Below are positions 24,050-36,170 of a stretch of DNA of 64,000 bases, piece after piece. Each line of letters starts with the position of its first letter. The first letter of the stretch is position 1. The stretch lies in assembly GCA_037954665.1 (NCBI GenBank), contig JBBMOL010000023.1, positions 1,054,001 through 1,118,000 of the forward strand, written 5' to 3'. Source of the stretch: Laguncularia racemosa (Eukaryota; Streptophyta; Magnoliopsida; Myrtales; Combretaceae). The translations under genes and the position numbers were made by a program. The notes beneath the pieces were generated by a model. The model searched no databases. It was not told where the DNA came from and saw nothing but the letters and a program-made list of their open reading frames with translations.

Positions 24050-24562
24050 TAGATGGAGCTTGGACCTTTTGATCCTTCAATCTTGACGCAGTAAGCGAGT
24101 CATCGATCATAGGCCGTTTGGAATAGAGAGGTAACCGACGTTTTACTTATTAATTAATTTATGTTGCATTAGAAATAGGAAAACATTTGAGATGTTGTTA
24201 GCATAGGATCAAACAACCCTCGTTGTGCGACGGAGTAAGTTGTCACTCTGTCGCGACGAGCGTACCATCCCATTCGATGATCAAATAGAGCCATACTTAC
24301 AATTGGCTAGATTCAAAAGTGTGAATCGTCTGCCATACATACCCCTTGATTGGCACGTGATTACAGCATTGGTGAAGAGATAGTGTCTAGAGATGCATAC
24401 ATTTCACATGCCAACGAGGGAGTTTACAATTACGCTACAACATGTAGAGATCTAGCTAAGACTCCTCGTAGATGGATAGGTAGTTACAGGGAGTAGTTGC
24501 CTAGATTGGGGAGCGATATGCAAAGAATTGCTGGGGCCAAGACCGGAGTCTAAGTAAAATAA
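24050..24562 (+). pseudogene. Plant mobile domain (PMD, MAIN-like) relic, N-terminal part
   Basis: Directly after the satellite an ATG opens MELGPFDPSILTQ, followed after stops by ASHRS and AVWNRE, the usual PMD opening of 'GP-x-D-P-S' and 'HRS-x-x-V/I-W'. From 24311 another frame gives NRLPYIPLDWHVITALV, then MHTFHMPTREFTITLQHVEI and LRLLVDG, which are the core PMD words 'L-I-T-A-L-V', 'T-F-H', 'T-I-T-L-x-D/H-V' and 'L-L-V-D-G'. It ends with LDWGAICKELLGPRPES. Several in-frame stops and frameshifts make it non-functional. It is the same family as the fragments at 1-710 and 40560-42700, and the order of the pieces is correct on the + strand. Confidence 0.75.
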
Positions 24563-25840
24563 AGTAATCATAAAAGCTAGTGGCCACACTAATAGACAGT
24601 AAATAGTAGAATCTTTGGAGGGAATATAGATTAATCAAGTGTTGGCACTACTTACTTTGCAAATTTTGCTTGTATAGGGCTCCTGAAAAATAGAATTTTC
24701 ATAAATCTCAAAATTGTATAAGTCATGAAAATACATGTAATGTATTAAGTCACTCAACACCCAAAAAAAAAAAAAACTTACTAAACATAAGAAATAAAAA
24801 TATTTAATTCTTTATGTTTAATTGCACTAATAGAAATCATCTCCTATAAGCCTTCCTTTAAATCCCATCAATGTGTGTCCTCCACTAGCCCTTGCAATTA
24901 AGTTGGGCAATTTCAAATAAACACTCCCATCTATCATGCCATCACCTTGAGTAGTATGCCTTAACCCATTTTGCTAATTTGTTTAGTGTTGAAAGCCTAC
25001 AGCAATAATAACAAGTAATTTTAGTCATTTCAAACTCAAATAATCAACTTTGAAGGTATCTTTGGTAAACAAAATAATAAAATGAAATATATAAATTGCA
25101 GAAGCCACAATACAAAACTAAAATAATAATAATTTTTTTTTTCATTATAAAAACTAGATAATATTAACTAAAATATTAACAAGGCAACAGAAATCTGTAT
25201 AAAAAAACTCACATGAGAAAGGATGTTAATGACAATACTTGAAGCTGTTTGGTCATATTTCATCATTGTCATCAACCATCTAACTACATAATTACAACTA
25301 TACTAAATTACTTCTACTTTATTGTATTTAATTGCATATAGAATGGATTGATAGTTAAGTTGATCAAGAAACAAATAAAAAGGTATTTTAATCCAATTGA
25401 ACACAATCCCAATCATTTAAAGGTAATGTGACTCTATAACCACTCAACACTATATTTAGGCTTTAAGTATAACATAAACAGCAAAGGGAAAACAAATCTA
25501 AGAAATCATAGAAAATTTGTTACATTGTCCCACCCATTCTACATTTGTTGGATATGATGTGTTTAGAAAGATATACTAAAATAAATACTACAAACAATTG
25601 TTCATATGGAACTGACTGATCAGGAAAAGGATATAAATATAACTCCCATTATAGTGCAAAGTTTTCAAAGTGAAATTTACTTCACAATTAAGGGAAGCAA
25701 ACATCTCTAGAAATCTTAAAAGTTAAAACATAGTAAGTGATCTAAAGAACACCCCATTGGGAACAATTTTGTAGACTTGAGGAAAATAAAATTCTTTCCA
25801 TACGTGACATATTGAAACCCCACAACCAATAACCAAAATA
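24563..25840. other. Unassigned AT-rich DNA between PMD relic and gypsy relic
   Basis: No gene or known element was recognised on either strand. It may include the deleted or diverged rest of the gypsy element to its right, whose pol region is missing. Poly-A near 24763 and T-runs near 25132 were seen. Confidence 0.5.
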
Positions 25841-27302
25841 TCAATTATGGCCTAAGATGTTTCCGAGTTGGCAACTTCAATTGTTTGCCCATAAATGCAG
25901 TAGCCACATTAGTGCAACTTTTCCCATCAATGATTAGCACACACAACTGCCCTTCAACCTTGCATGCAATATGAAAAATATTCTCTCTTTGCTCACCAAA
26001 GGTTTGGGGTGAAACACTAGAGCTTTTCTCAACACGATATTCAAAAACTATCCATGCTCAACATACACATCAACGTCATCATCTCCGAGAACCTCCTCAA
26101 TGTACTCTACTACTGCTTCCTCTTCTTCTTCATTAGCACTATTGACCTCTAATACAAGTGCCTCACCCTTCAAAACCATAGCTTGCAATTCGAACATTGA
26201 GCGATAACATGTCCAAAACCCAAGTACTTGCATTTTATTTAACTCGTCTTCCTTCTTGAGCTCTATCCTTCTTCTCCTCATGATATATCTTTCCAATCTG
26301 CTACCTTTCCTCTCTCATCAAGCCTCCACTCCATTGGCCTTAGTGAACCTTCAAGTTTGTTGTCACCTTAGCTCAACTAATTTCATGATAGTCGACAAGA
26401 ATCTATAACAGGTCAGGTCAATATCATAACTCCACCACTAGCTCCTCAGTTTAAATTGTTGCATCTCTAATGCTCCACCCTTTATGCTAAACAAATAGCA
26501 TCATCTAGAATATTTAAAATGTAGCTCCACTACACTAGTAATCTCATACTTTAATCCAACAACAAATCAAACTATAATTTGATCCTCTAACTCTTCTACT
26601 CTGCATCAAATCATCAACATTTGAAACTCCTTCATAGAGTCATTGACACACATTCCTCATTGCCTTAAGATTTGTAACTTCTTAAAAGCTTCTTGCACAT
26701 AATAATATGGACAAACCTCCTCCTTAGTATCCTCTTTATATCAGTCCATGACCTCATCTCATGCTCTCCAATCCGTCTCCTCGTGGCTAGCAAGTTCTTT
26801 CACCTCAATGTTGCATGTCTCAAAAATTCTAAGGCAACCATTCTTACCTTTACAACTTCATACTCATGATACTTAAACAATTTATCGACCTTATTCTTCC
26901 AATCTAAATAATCATCTGCATCTCCACTCCCAAAAAATGGGGGGATTTGCATTTTTATGTTCTATGATCCTCTAGGAGAAATTATCTCCAACTCCTTTGT
27001 CTAACTCATCATCAACATCAACAAAACTTCTCATACCTCAGTCTCTCCTCACTCCTCTACCATTTTGAACATTTTAAGGTAGGTTTACTAGTTCTTTGTC
27101 ATTTTGAACTCATCTAACACTACATCAGCTCAAGTAGGTATTTTACCAAACACTACACTATGACTACTAAGTTAGCAACAACAATAGTCAACTCTTGGAT
27201 TTGTTCATAAGTTAATCTTACAATTTGAGGTGCACGCCTTTCATGGCCATGTGCATCACTTTTGAAGTCTCCAATACCACCTTCAATACTAAGATTCGGC
27301 AT
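25841..27302 (-). pseudogene. Ty3/gypsy gag-protease remnant
   Basis: Read on the - strand from ATG 27302 (MPNLSIEGG), broken frames give a gypsy gag: near 26820-26960 PPFFGSGDADDYLDW and LFKYHEYE-x5-VRMVALEFLRHA, then RSWTDIKRILRRRFVP and DSMKEFQMLM. An acidic linker frame lies at 26048-26296. Near 25850-26010 a frame gives EQRENIFHIACKV and LCVLIIDGKSCTNVA, matching the aspartic-protease-like segment of plant gypsy polyproteins; the usual second glycine of 'DGGSC' is lysine here. Similarity stops at about 25841, so reverse transcriptase and integrase are absent in the window. Many stops and frameshifts occur; non-functional. Confidence 0.85.
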
Positions 27303-27400
27303 TTACACTACACAATAGCAACGGCTACATAGCTCAACAAGTGCAACAACAAGAACAAACACTACAACAACTACAAACTACACTCCCTCGTCGAAACCTT

Positions 27401-28275
27401 CACTCTGATACCAAGAAAATAGATGATACGCCTAAAAGCACAATAATCACTAGGGTATCAATCGACCAAAACAACTAAATATGGGTCTCTCTTAGTATAG
27501 AAGAAAATATCATGGAAAATGGGTGAATTAGCAAAGATGCGAATGTTTCTAGTAGATATTATGCACCACAAAAACCAAACACGACCTAATCCCAATTGGA
27601 TATGATGCATGAACCTTGACTAGGGGCACTCTTTATAATCATTGCTAAAGGAATTGATAAGAGTAAAACAACTTGAGAGCAAAAACTCACAAGAGTTTGG
27701 AAATATGTTCTATATTCAAAATGATGATGATTTGACATACATGTTTAAGGGATTATTTATAGTAAATCCCTAAGGTTACATACTAAAAGAGGAAAATTCT
27801 TTTTAAGTACATGCGAAAGACAAATTCCTAGTATAAAATAAAAGGGTTACAAACATAAAGAAACAAAAATGAACATTCCTAGAGCGTGTGCAGCTGTCAA
27901 GTGTCAACGACAAGTATCATTGTAATATTGGATTCATCTCTAGTAGAAAAAAGACAAACGATTCTAAGCATTCATCTAAGCTAACATGAGTGGCTTTTTC
28001 ATTGAACAAGTTGAATAGTCGCTTGGCTGGCTTTAGAAGGGTCAATGGGTGGTAGTATAAGTCAATCCAAGTTGTCCAAGCTCTAAAGTTTGTTCAACTA
28101 AGATTTCCAAGAGTAGATTGGTGGTGCTTTCTCGAATTAGAAAGAGATAAGCGTTTAATAGTAGCTTGGTGGATGATGGAAGTGAAACCCATGAAGCTAG
28201 GTGACTTCATCCTCAATCAGTTGGCTAGGGAGTGTTCTCTGTGTCAGGTTTTGAAGTTCGACCTCTAAAGCATCA
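27401..28275 (-). repeat. Gypsy primer-binding site and 5' LTR (LTR about 27424-28275)
   Basis: On the - strand TGGTATCAGAGTG (27401-27413) is an initiator-tRNA-Met primer-binding site, 10 bases from a TG/CA-bounded segment beginning TGATACGCCTAAAAGC at 27424 (+ strand view). The other end is taken at ...CATCA 28275, where sequence related to another LTR begins; that end is inferred. The terminal words match those of the solo LTR at 28403, so both belong to related families. No partner LTR was found to the left. Confidence 0.6.
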
Positions 28276-28402
28276 TGTGTATTTTTCTTTTACTAGAAAT
28301 GGGGATATGAACAAGAAATTTAGGATATTACAAACCTAAAAAATCTTAAATTAATTCTATTCAAAGTGATATGATGCGCATTAAGGTTAGAGGATGTCAC
28401 CA

Positions 28403-29443
28403 TGATATGCCTAAAAGCAAAGTTATCAATAGGTCATCATTTAAATAAAACAAACAATATTTTGGGGGGTTTTAATATATGTGATTTTTAAGGCTTTAAT
28501 GGGTTTAAACAGGATATGAATGATTCCTCTTACAGATATGACATACTGGAAGTGGAATCAAATTAAAACCTAAAGTCTACTTAATGTTATGCACAAATAG
28601 AAATTAGGGTTTGCTTGCCACAATCAATTTATGACTAATAAGAGTTAAGAGAGAGAAGAGATTTCTCAAAACATTGATGGGTATTGCATAATAATGTGAT
28701 AAATTTGTAAATATTACATATACATATATCTAGTGGCATTTTGGTAAATAAGATAAAATGCAAGAAACCCTAGTGTCATTTTTATAATTAAAATAGAATG
28801 TAAAAACACATTGAATGAAATGTTGGAGTGGGACCAACAAGTAAAGCAAATCAAGATGGGCAGAGCTAATGAGTAAAGCTAATAAGCAAATCAAGATCAG
28901 CAAAGCTAGTGAGCAAAGCAAATGAGTAAACCAAGGTAAGTTGAGGTCGGCCAACCTAAGTCTTCACATGAGGTGCTCTCCAACAAGTCTTCACATGAAT
29001 TGCTTAACCAAAGAGGTCAATCAAGCTAGAGGTCAACTAGGGTAGGTCTTCTTGAGGGGCTCTCCAATAGGTTCACATGAAGTACTCAACTAAAGCAAGT
29101 CTTCATATGAGTTGCTTAGCAATAAGTCTTCACATAAGGTGCTTAGCTAAGGCAAGTCTTCTTAGAAGGTGCTCATCAACAGGTCTTCACTTGAAGTGCT
29201 CCGCTAGAGTAAGTCTTCGCATGAAAGGCTGACCAACAAGTCTTCATTACATTTGAAAAGATCATCTTCTAGCATAAAGGGTAATAATAACAGAAATCTA
29301 ATGCTAGCTAAACATATGATACAAGTAAATTAATAAAGCAAAATGCACGAAGAATTGAGTAATTGGCTAAGATCCTCAAGATGGAATCAAGAGGTCTTCT
29401 TACTCGTGGTCTAAAGGCCAAGTCAATAAATTGAGGCACATCA
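28403..29443 (-). mobile_element. Solo LTR inserted in an older LTR (TSD CACCA)
   Basis: The segment begins TGATATGCC and ends GGCACATCA, giving the TG...CA termini of an LTR. It is flanked by CACCA at 28398-28402 and 29444-29448. Flanking DNA on both sides matches the other LTR of the host element. Its outer words (TGATATGCCTAAAAGCA) match the gypsy LTR beginning at 27424. There is no interior sequence, so it arose by LTR-LTR recombination after insertion. It contains degenerate tandem motifs (see 28960-29245). Confidence 0.85.
28960..29245. repeat. Degenerate tandem motif AAGTCTTCACATGA-x-GTGCT inside the solo LTR
   Basis: The word AAGTCTTCACATGA (or close variants such as CAGGTCTTCACTTGA) followed by AGTGCT or GGTGCT and a spacer recurs about eight times at irregular spacing of about 30-45 bases. 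It is probably an expanded LTR minisatellite. Confidence 0.7.
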
Positions 29444-32400
29444 CACCACAACTTGTAAAAATTTAATTTGTCAAAAGTGTTTGCATTGTCTTATGACTTG
29501 ATATTTATATAATAAATTGCGGAAAATTGAAATGACATAACTATTCTAAGATTCATGACTCAAATTGATATAACACAAAGAACATATAGAATAATTCAAA
29601 AATAATAAATAATGACACTAGACAACTCTTCAATCCATGAATAAGTACCATTTGAACCAAACCAATGCAACTTGCCTCTTTTAGGATTTACACTAACCCC
29701 CATGCTTCCTCAAACATGACTTTTATATTGTCTTGAACCAAACAATATGTTTCGAAGTGATTTGAATTGAAAAAATCTAAATTGCATCACTTTACAAACT
29801 AAAAAGGTGTAATTTCAAATTGAATAGTTGCGACCATTGACTAAACCATTACAATGTGAAATTCAATTATAGAGAGGAATAATCCATCCTTAAACCAAGA
29901 TGACTTTTCCCAAGTCAAAACTCTTCAAATATTCCAGAAAAGTCAAAATCTTGAACCAAAATGACCCTTGCATAACCAAACCAACACAAACAAACACAAG
30001 AGTAATTAACCCTCACACAACACACCCTTTCAAGGACCAAACCAACACTAAGGGGAATTAAGTTAGTTCCACCACTTTGTGCACACTCCTCTATGAATGA
30101 ACCAGTCGATGTTGACTTAGCCTTGACCCCCATGTTGATTTTTAACCAATGAAGTTTACTATTAAGCCATTTTCCTCTCCTATGTTGTTGATTAAGTCAA
30201 ACTCAACTCCATACATTCTAATCACTTGTGTAGATTCTCTAATTCCATTTTCTTGACATTTTTCCAAGAATTTTTTGCCCATTTGACACATGAACATCAT
30301 TACTTTAACCTAAAATAAGGCTTATGTGGACCCCAAAAGCATCAAAGTAAACATGCTCATCATCATTTAGAGTACACATTAGGATTTAACTTACTAAACT
30401 TTGCAAACTTGTGGCCTTGGCTTGAGTAATGTGTCTTATGGAAATTTGATTCCCATCATTCTCCCCCACTTGGAGAAGATTTAACCTGGATTCTGATTTA
30501 CAAATCTTCCATGATAAAAGAAAAATCCTGTAAAATATGAACAAGGAAATTTTGCAAATGCCTAACAATTGTCTTATTGTCCTTACCAACTAGTGTTCCT
30601 TTCATTCATTATGAACTTAATCAACAAGACCTACTACATGCAAACAAACTTCATAAAAGAGTATTGCATTAGCAAATTTACTATTCATATCATGTAGTAA
30701 AGGTTTTTCCAATGAGGAATTAACAAATAATAGATTATTGTCAATAACAATCAACTGTGAATCTTTTGAAGTTAACTCACTTATTTTTAACAACAATTGG
30801 CCATTCTTCATGAATTGGTAGCTATATTGGCACTTCAATTTCCTAAAAGTTAGTTTTAATGATTTTCTCCTCCCAATCTTTTGTATTAATGACATCTATA
30901 ATCTTTCCTCAATTTTTAATCATAGCCCGCTTAACAACTTCATTAGGAGTCTCAATTATCGCTTCCTTTTTTGTATTGGGACTCTTCATTTTACTTGCCA
31001 TCAAATTCAATGCCATATATTTACTTGTAACTTCTCCCGAAAACTGATATTTGAATGACTTTCTTTATACATCATACCAACATAACTAACTCTATTCCCT
31101 CACCATTACTGGCTCATTGATTCTTACTATTATTGGTGCTGCATATCTTTGGCATGGGGTATCATTAACATAGCATTTTCCATCACCATCATAGCACATA
31201 TCATTTGTAGATTTGCTATATGTCACTCCATAATTTCTTCTTCACAAAACATCACAAAATCAACATATAATATAACCACATGCCAATAATAATAACTTCC
31301 ATATGTAATAGCACAAAGTTCCACATGCAACAAAAGCAATAAACACCCTTCATCAAACCTCCACTCTGGTACCAATATGATATGGATAGAGTTTCTTTGA
31401 TATCAATATGATGAGAATCATGGTTGATCTTATACCATATTATGATACGAATAGGAGGTTAATAAAAAAAAAATTGATGGTTAGGAAAAGTATAGGATGT
31501 AGTAGGGATGTGTTTATGTGGTTCATGTATTTTCCTTTTACTAGAAATGGGGATATGGACAAGAAATTTAGCATATTACACACATGAATATCTTAAGCTA
31601 ATTCTAATCAAAGTGATATGTTAAAACATAAAGTTGGAATTTCAATTCGTCAAAAGTGTTTACATTGTCTCATGACGTGATATTTATACAATAAATTAAA
31701 AAAAAATGAAATTACTCAACTATTCTAATATACATGACTTCTTAAGACTGATATGACACAAAGAAATTACATAAATTTTCAAAAATAATAAATAATGATA
31801 CTAGGCAACTCCTTAATCCATGAACGATCACCATTTGAATCAAACCAATGTGACTCACCTCTTTAGGGATTGGCACTAAGCCTTATGCTTCCTTTAACAA
31901 AACTTTTATCTTGTCTTGAATCAAACAATATGTTTTGAAATGATTTCAATTAAAGAAATTTGAATTGCATTACGTTACAAACTAAAAAGGTGCAATTTCA
32001 AATCAAAGAGTTGCGACCATTAACCAAACCATTACAATGTGAAATTCGGTTATAGAGAGGAATAATCCATCCTTAAACCAAGATGACTTTTCCCAACTCA
32101 AAACTCTTTAAATATTTTGGAAATTTCAAAATCTTGAATCAAAATGACCCTCACACAACCAAACCAATACAAATAAACACAAGAATAACTAACCCTCACA
32201 CAACGCACTCTTTCATGGACCAGACCTACACTAAAGGGAATTAGGTTGGCACCACCACTTTGTGCATGCCCCTCCATGCATGAGCAAGTCAATGTTGACC
32301 TAGCCTTAACCCCTCGTGTTGACTATTAACCATTGAAGTTGACTATTGACCCATTTTCCTCTCCTATGTTGTTGATTAAGTTAAACTCAACTCCATGCAT

Positions 32401-32535
32401 TCCATTCACTTGTGTAGCTTCTGTAATTCCATTTTCTTCACATTTTTCAAGTATGTTTAGCCCATTCCATTCACTTTGCAAACCTTTGACCCTGACTCAA
32501 GTAATAGGTCCTATAGGCATTTGATTTGTGTCACA

Positions 32536-33748
32536 ATGTTTAAAAATAAATACTATTTTTCTTTTCATTCATTACTTGTACATTTATAGAAGCTATTCTC
32601 ATGAGAGGAGTTCAACTACTACTAATTTTTTACAATTGGTATATGAGATGATAACTTGCAATATGGTTCCTGCAAGATGTCTCTAAGTTAGGAACCTTCT
32701 AAGTTCATTTTGACAAAAACAACATAAACAATTAGACTAAAAAAAAAAATTAGACATTTTACCATTTTAGGTGAAATAAACAAGTACTTAAAGTTGAACT
32801 TTAAGTATGAGCCCATTAATAGAGGCTTAGGACCCAATGTGCCCTAAATTTAAAATAATAAATATATAAGAAGCAATGCATTGCAAGCATTCAGAATGCT
32901 TGCTCAAAGCAAACACTAACTTGCATTTGCAAGCTTGAAAAATAAAATTTAAAAAAGAAGTTCGGCGCACATAAATGCATTAATCTACTTCTAAGGGCCT
33001 ATTTAGCTCATTTATTTTTTGTTTGATTGATATTTATTTCATGTTCATTTGAGTATAGGTATTTACCTCAAAATAGATGAAAAAAATATTAAAGAGATAA
33101 TTATACATATCAAATGTAGATCAAATATAAAAATAAATAAATAAAAGATAATCTAAACAAGTCTTAAAACTAGAAGCAAATGTTGAAAGGAAAGAAATGC
33201 AATTTTTGCGAAAGCATTAGTGGGGTTTAAGATCTCCACTGACCCTCCACCATCCAAGCTAGTTACAATCCAATAATATTAGACTCAAGACTGGAGGGCT
33301 AAGGCAATTCGCCTATGCCAAGTTGCATTTTTATATACTTTAAATATATATATATAATCAAATTGCCTAACAATTTTAAGCTTCAAATGACTTTGCTAAA
33401 AAGAGAAGCCTAGTAAGAAAAACATAAACTAGAGTTTAAGTAATATATTGATAGCTAGGTTTATTGCAAGGAGGTTAACCATTTGAACTATCATTTATTT
33501 TTTGTTTTCTCATGCCTTTATTCCCCAAGCACACGATGTAATCTCCTAAGCTTCCTCGCATGGAGATATTCATCTTAGTTAACACAAAGAATCGGTATTA
33601 GACACTTCAAGTTGTCAACCACATTGTGAAAGAGTAGCTATTCATCCATCAAAAGTATCCCCAACAAATATCTATGTACCTATAAGTTAGTTTATTTTAC
33701 AAGGATGATCAAATGCAAGATGATGTTATGTTTTGATCCAAGTGTCAG
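32536..33748. other. AT-rich intergenic DNA
   Basis: No gene recognised. A short (TA)n stretch lies near 33342-33353. The region ends at the target duplication of the hAT-type element. Confidence 0.55.
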
Positions 33749-33756
33749 AAGACTAT

Positions 33757-34732
33757 TAGGGCTGGTAAAGCAGGCCAAATGGGCCGGCCCACACCGGCCC
33801 ACGGGTCGTCGCGGGCTGACACGCAGTGGCCCGCAAGTCTCGTGGGTCAGCAAAATCAGACCGCCCTGCCCCGCGGGCCAATGCGGGCTGGCCCGCGACA
33901 ACCCGCACCGTCGTCCTCAAATCAAAGCAACCGTCGTCCACTGTGGATGGGGTCTTAATTCAGAACTGCATTCCTTTTTCCAACTTTGGAGCCAACTTAG
34001 TTAACCCCCAAGACGCGAGAACAAGAAGGGGTCGTCGTCCGGCAGCCAGTAGCCTCAAGTGCTGATACTGGAGTTGGCAGCATTACCGTGTCCGTTAGAG
34101 CTCCGGATGGTTCCAGACTCTTCTCTGTTGAGAGTCCTATTGGGTTGAGCTTCGGACAACCTCAAAGCTTGAATCAGAGCGGAAAGATGATCTTGACTTC
34201 TTTGTCAGTCCTCAGTCGTCGTCGCCTCGTCAATCGTCACCATCAGTCCTCAGTCGTCCTTGCCTCGTCAGTCGTCACCGTCAGTCCTCAATCGTCCTTG
34301 CCTCGTCGGTCGTCACCATTAGTCCTCAGTCGTCCTCGCCTCGTCGGTCGTCACCATCAGTCCTCAATCGTCCTTGCCTCGTCGGTCGTCATCGTCAATC
34401 CTCAGTCGTCCTCGCCTCGTCGGTCGTCACCGTCAGTCCTCAGTCGTCCTCGCCTCGACTGCTCCGAAGTCCGTCCTCAGTCCTCGTCAGTCGTCACTGA
34501 CAATTCAAGAAAGTTCAACCGTCAGTCCTCACTCCTCAACCCTCACCGTCAATCCTCACTCCTCAACCCCCATCGTCACGACTCGTCAACGTCATTGTCA
34601 CTTCATAAATTTTTTCTTTTTTCCTGGTCCGCGGGCCAACCCGCGCCCGCGAGAACTTGCCCACCCCGCCTCGCTGGTCACGCGGGCGCGGGTCAAAATG
34701 GCCCGCTGCCAGCCTCGCAATTACCACCCCTA
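33757..34732. mobile_element. Non-autonomous hAT-type DNA transposon (976 bp) with GC-rich interior
   Basis: Left end TAGGGCTGGTAA and right end (reverse complement) TAGGGGTGGTAA form a 12-bp inverted terminal repeat with one mismatch. Inside both ends are subterminal words GCGGGC/GGCCCGC in many copies, as usual for this hAT group. The 8-bp flanks are AAGACTAT (33749-33756) and AAGACTGC (34733-34740), a target duplication with 6 of 8 matching. No transposase is present. The interior is much richer in GC than its surroundings and contains a 38-bp minisatellite and a unique segment (about 33930-34190). Long open frames here follow from the CGTC-rich repeats and are not credible genes. Confidence 0.88.
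34225..34452. repeat. 38-bp minisatellite, six copies
   Basis: Units begin CCTCGTC at 34225, 34263, 34301, 34339, 34377 and 34415, exactly 38 bases apart. Each unit is built of CGTC and AGTCCTCA words. They lie inside the hAT-type element. The sequence following (to about 34600) continues with looser TCAGTCCTCA words. Confidence 0.95.
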
Positions 34733-34740
34733 AAGACTGC

Positions 34741-35986
34741 ATATATTCGTGGTAAAAATAGATGATGAGTGTTACACAAAATGATGCAAAAGGCAATATT
34801 TGTTTTTCCATTCTTAGTAATGTGATTAGGTGACTAAAATCACAGGAAGTGATCTGTTTAATCAATCATGTAGTTAGTAGTTATCATCTCACATGAACCA
34901 CTTTGTGTAATGCCCATCACTTATTTAAATTAGGATAAAAATATATGTCATCTTTTTGCAGCACGTTATGTAACATTTGTCACCTATTTATACCCGTAAA
35001 ACGCCATATCAAAGTGATGGTGCGGCCTATCCCGCCTATGCATTTGAAGGAGAGGGCATCACTATCCAATAAAATCCCATCAATAATAATATAAGTTAAC
35101 TCTTGCTGGCCCCTCCATGGCAAGCTGCAGTGTGGCACATCTACTAACTAATAATTGTTCAAATTAATAATAAGACACATAGCTCTTATTTTGAATTGGT
35201 AAATGGACAAATGTAATCCCCTTTTCCTCCTTCCATCGACCTAAGCTCCATAAATATTGAATTTCCTCACACTTCTCCCTGTTTAGAAAACTCAAAAATT
35301 CATCATCTTCACCATTAACTTTCTATTTTATGCTAATGGTTCTCTTGGTTATGCTTATACTTATGCTTAATGATGAAAAAAAAAAAGAAAGAAAGAAAGA
35401 AAATAAAAAACTCAAACACACTTTTTAGAATCAACCTAAGTTGATGAGTTTAAATAAGAGGAACAAGGAAAATATAGGAAAATATACTAGAAGATTCTAC
35501 CTCTACACAAGGGTTAACATGAAGTTGTTGCAACCACCCAATCCAGGACATAGCACCACCAATAGGTTGTCTCTGACAACCCCTCACTAGTAGACGACAA
35601 CCAGATCATTGAAACTGGTAGATCCTATTTTCTACCCGAACTTGCATAATTTTTTAAAAATACTAAATCAATGAGATAAATTTTAGGAAAAATTGTTTGT
35701 GAGTTTTTTTTGTCTATAGTTTCATTATGCATTTTCGTTTTGATGAAATTGTTGAGAATTATATTATGTTCTTAATTATGTGCTCTATTTTCATATATTT
35801 TGCAACTAATTTTTAAATAACAAATTTATGTTTGATGCTCAATAATTTTTTGTGTTCACCCAATAACATCTAATTTATATAAATGAAGAGAGTTATTTTA
35901 TTGGCAACATGTTACCTATTTATTAAATTTTTTACTTTCCAAAAATGTTACATCTCAAGTTTTATTAAAATAATTGGTTTTTAAGA
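34741..35986. other. AT-rich intergenic DNA between two DNA transposons
   Basis: No gene seen. A (GAAA)n microsatellite lies near 35384-35401. Confidence 0.55.
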
Positions 35987-35996
35987 CAAATGATGA

Positions 35997-36170
35997 GGGA
36001 AAAGGAAAAAATATTCTTTTTATTTAAAAAATCCCTAAAATATACCACTTCAAAAATTAATCTCAAAATATGCTACTTAAAATCAAGTTTGGAAAGCACA
36101 TTTTTAAAATATACTAAACTCGAGCATTGAAAATTCAATATCATCTAGCCGTAATGAAATCAAGTGTTCA
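35997..36170 (+). repeat. MULE left terminal inverted repeat
   Basis: Inverted partner of about 43290-43458. Matching includes the outer purine-rich tip, the AAAATATACCAC word and the CTAGCCG word, with small gaps and substitutions. Confidence 0.8.

Larger units (their letters stand above)
28276..32535 (-). mobile_element. Non-autonomous LTR retrotransposon (LARD-like), with a nested solo LTR
   Basis: Two long direct repeats flank a short interior. Right LTR 31378-32535; left LTR 28276-28402 plus 29444-30458, split by an inserted solo LTR. Shared landmarks include ATTACAATGTGAAATTC, ATAGAGAGGAATAATCCATC and CCTCTCCTATGTTGTTGATT. On the element (-) strand a polypurine tract, AAGTGGGGGAGAA, abuts the left LTR at about 30459-30471. 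A primer-binding site of the form TGGTACCAGAGTGG lies at 31361-31374, four bases from the right LTR. The interior (30459-31377) is only about 0.9 kb and no gag or pol motif was recognised. The left LTR lacks about 150 bases present at the start of the right one; the right LTR lacks about 110 bases near its end. Confidence 0.8.

Noticed and set aside
34088..34765. A 225-codon + strand open frame (and a 119-codon frame overlapping it)
   Set aside because: It is driven by the 38-bp CGTC minisatellite and GC-rich ends of the hAT-type element; composition is repetitive Ser/Arg/Pro/Val and no domain is visible.
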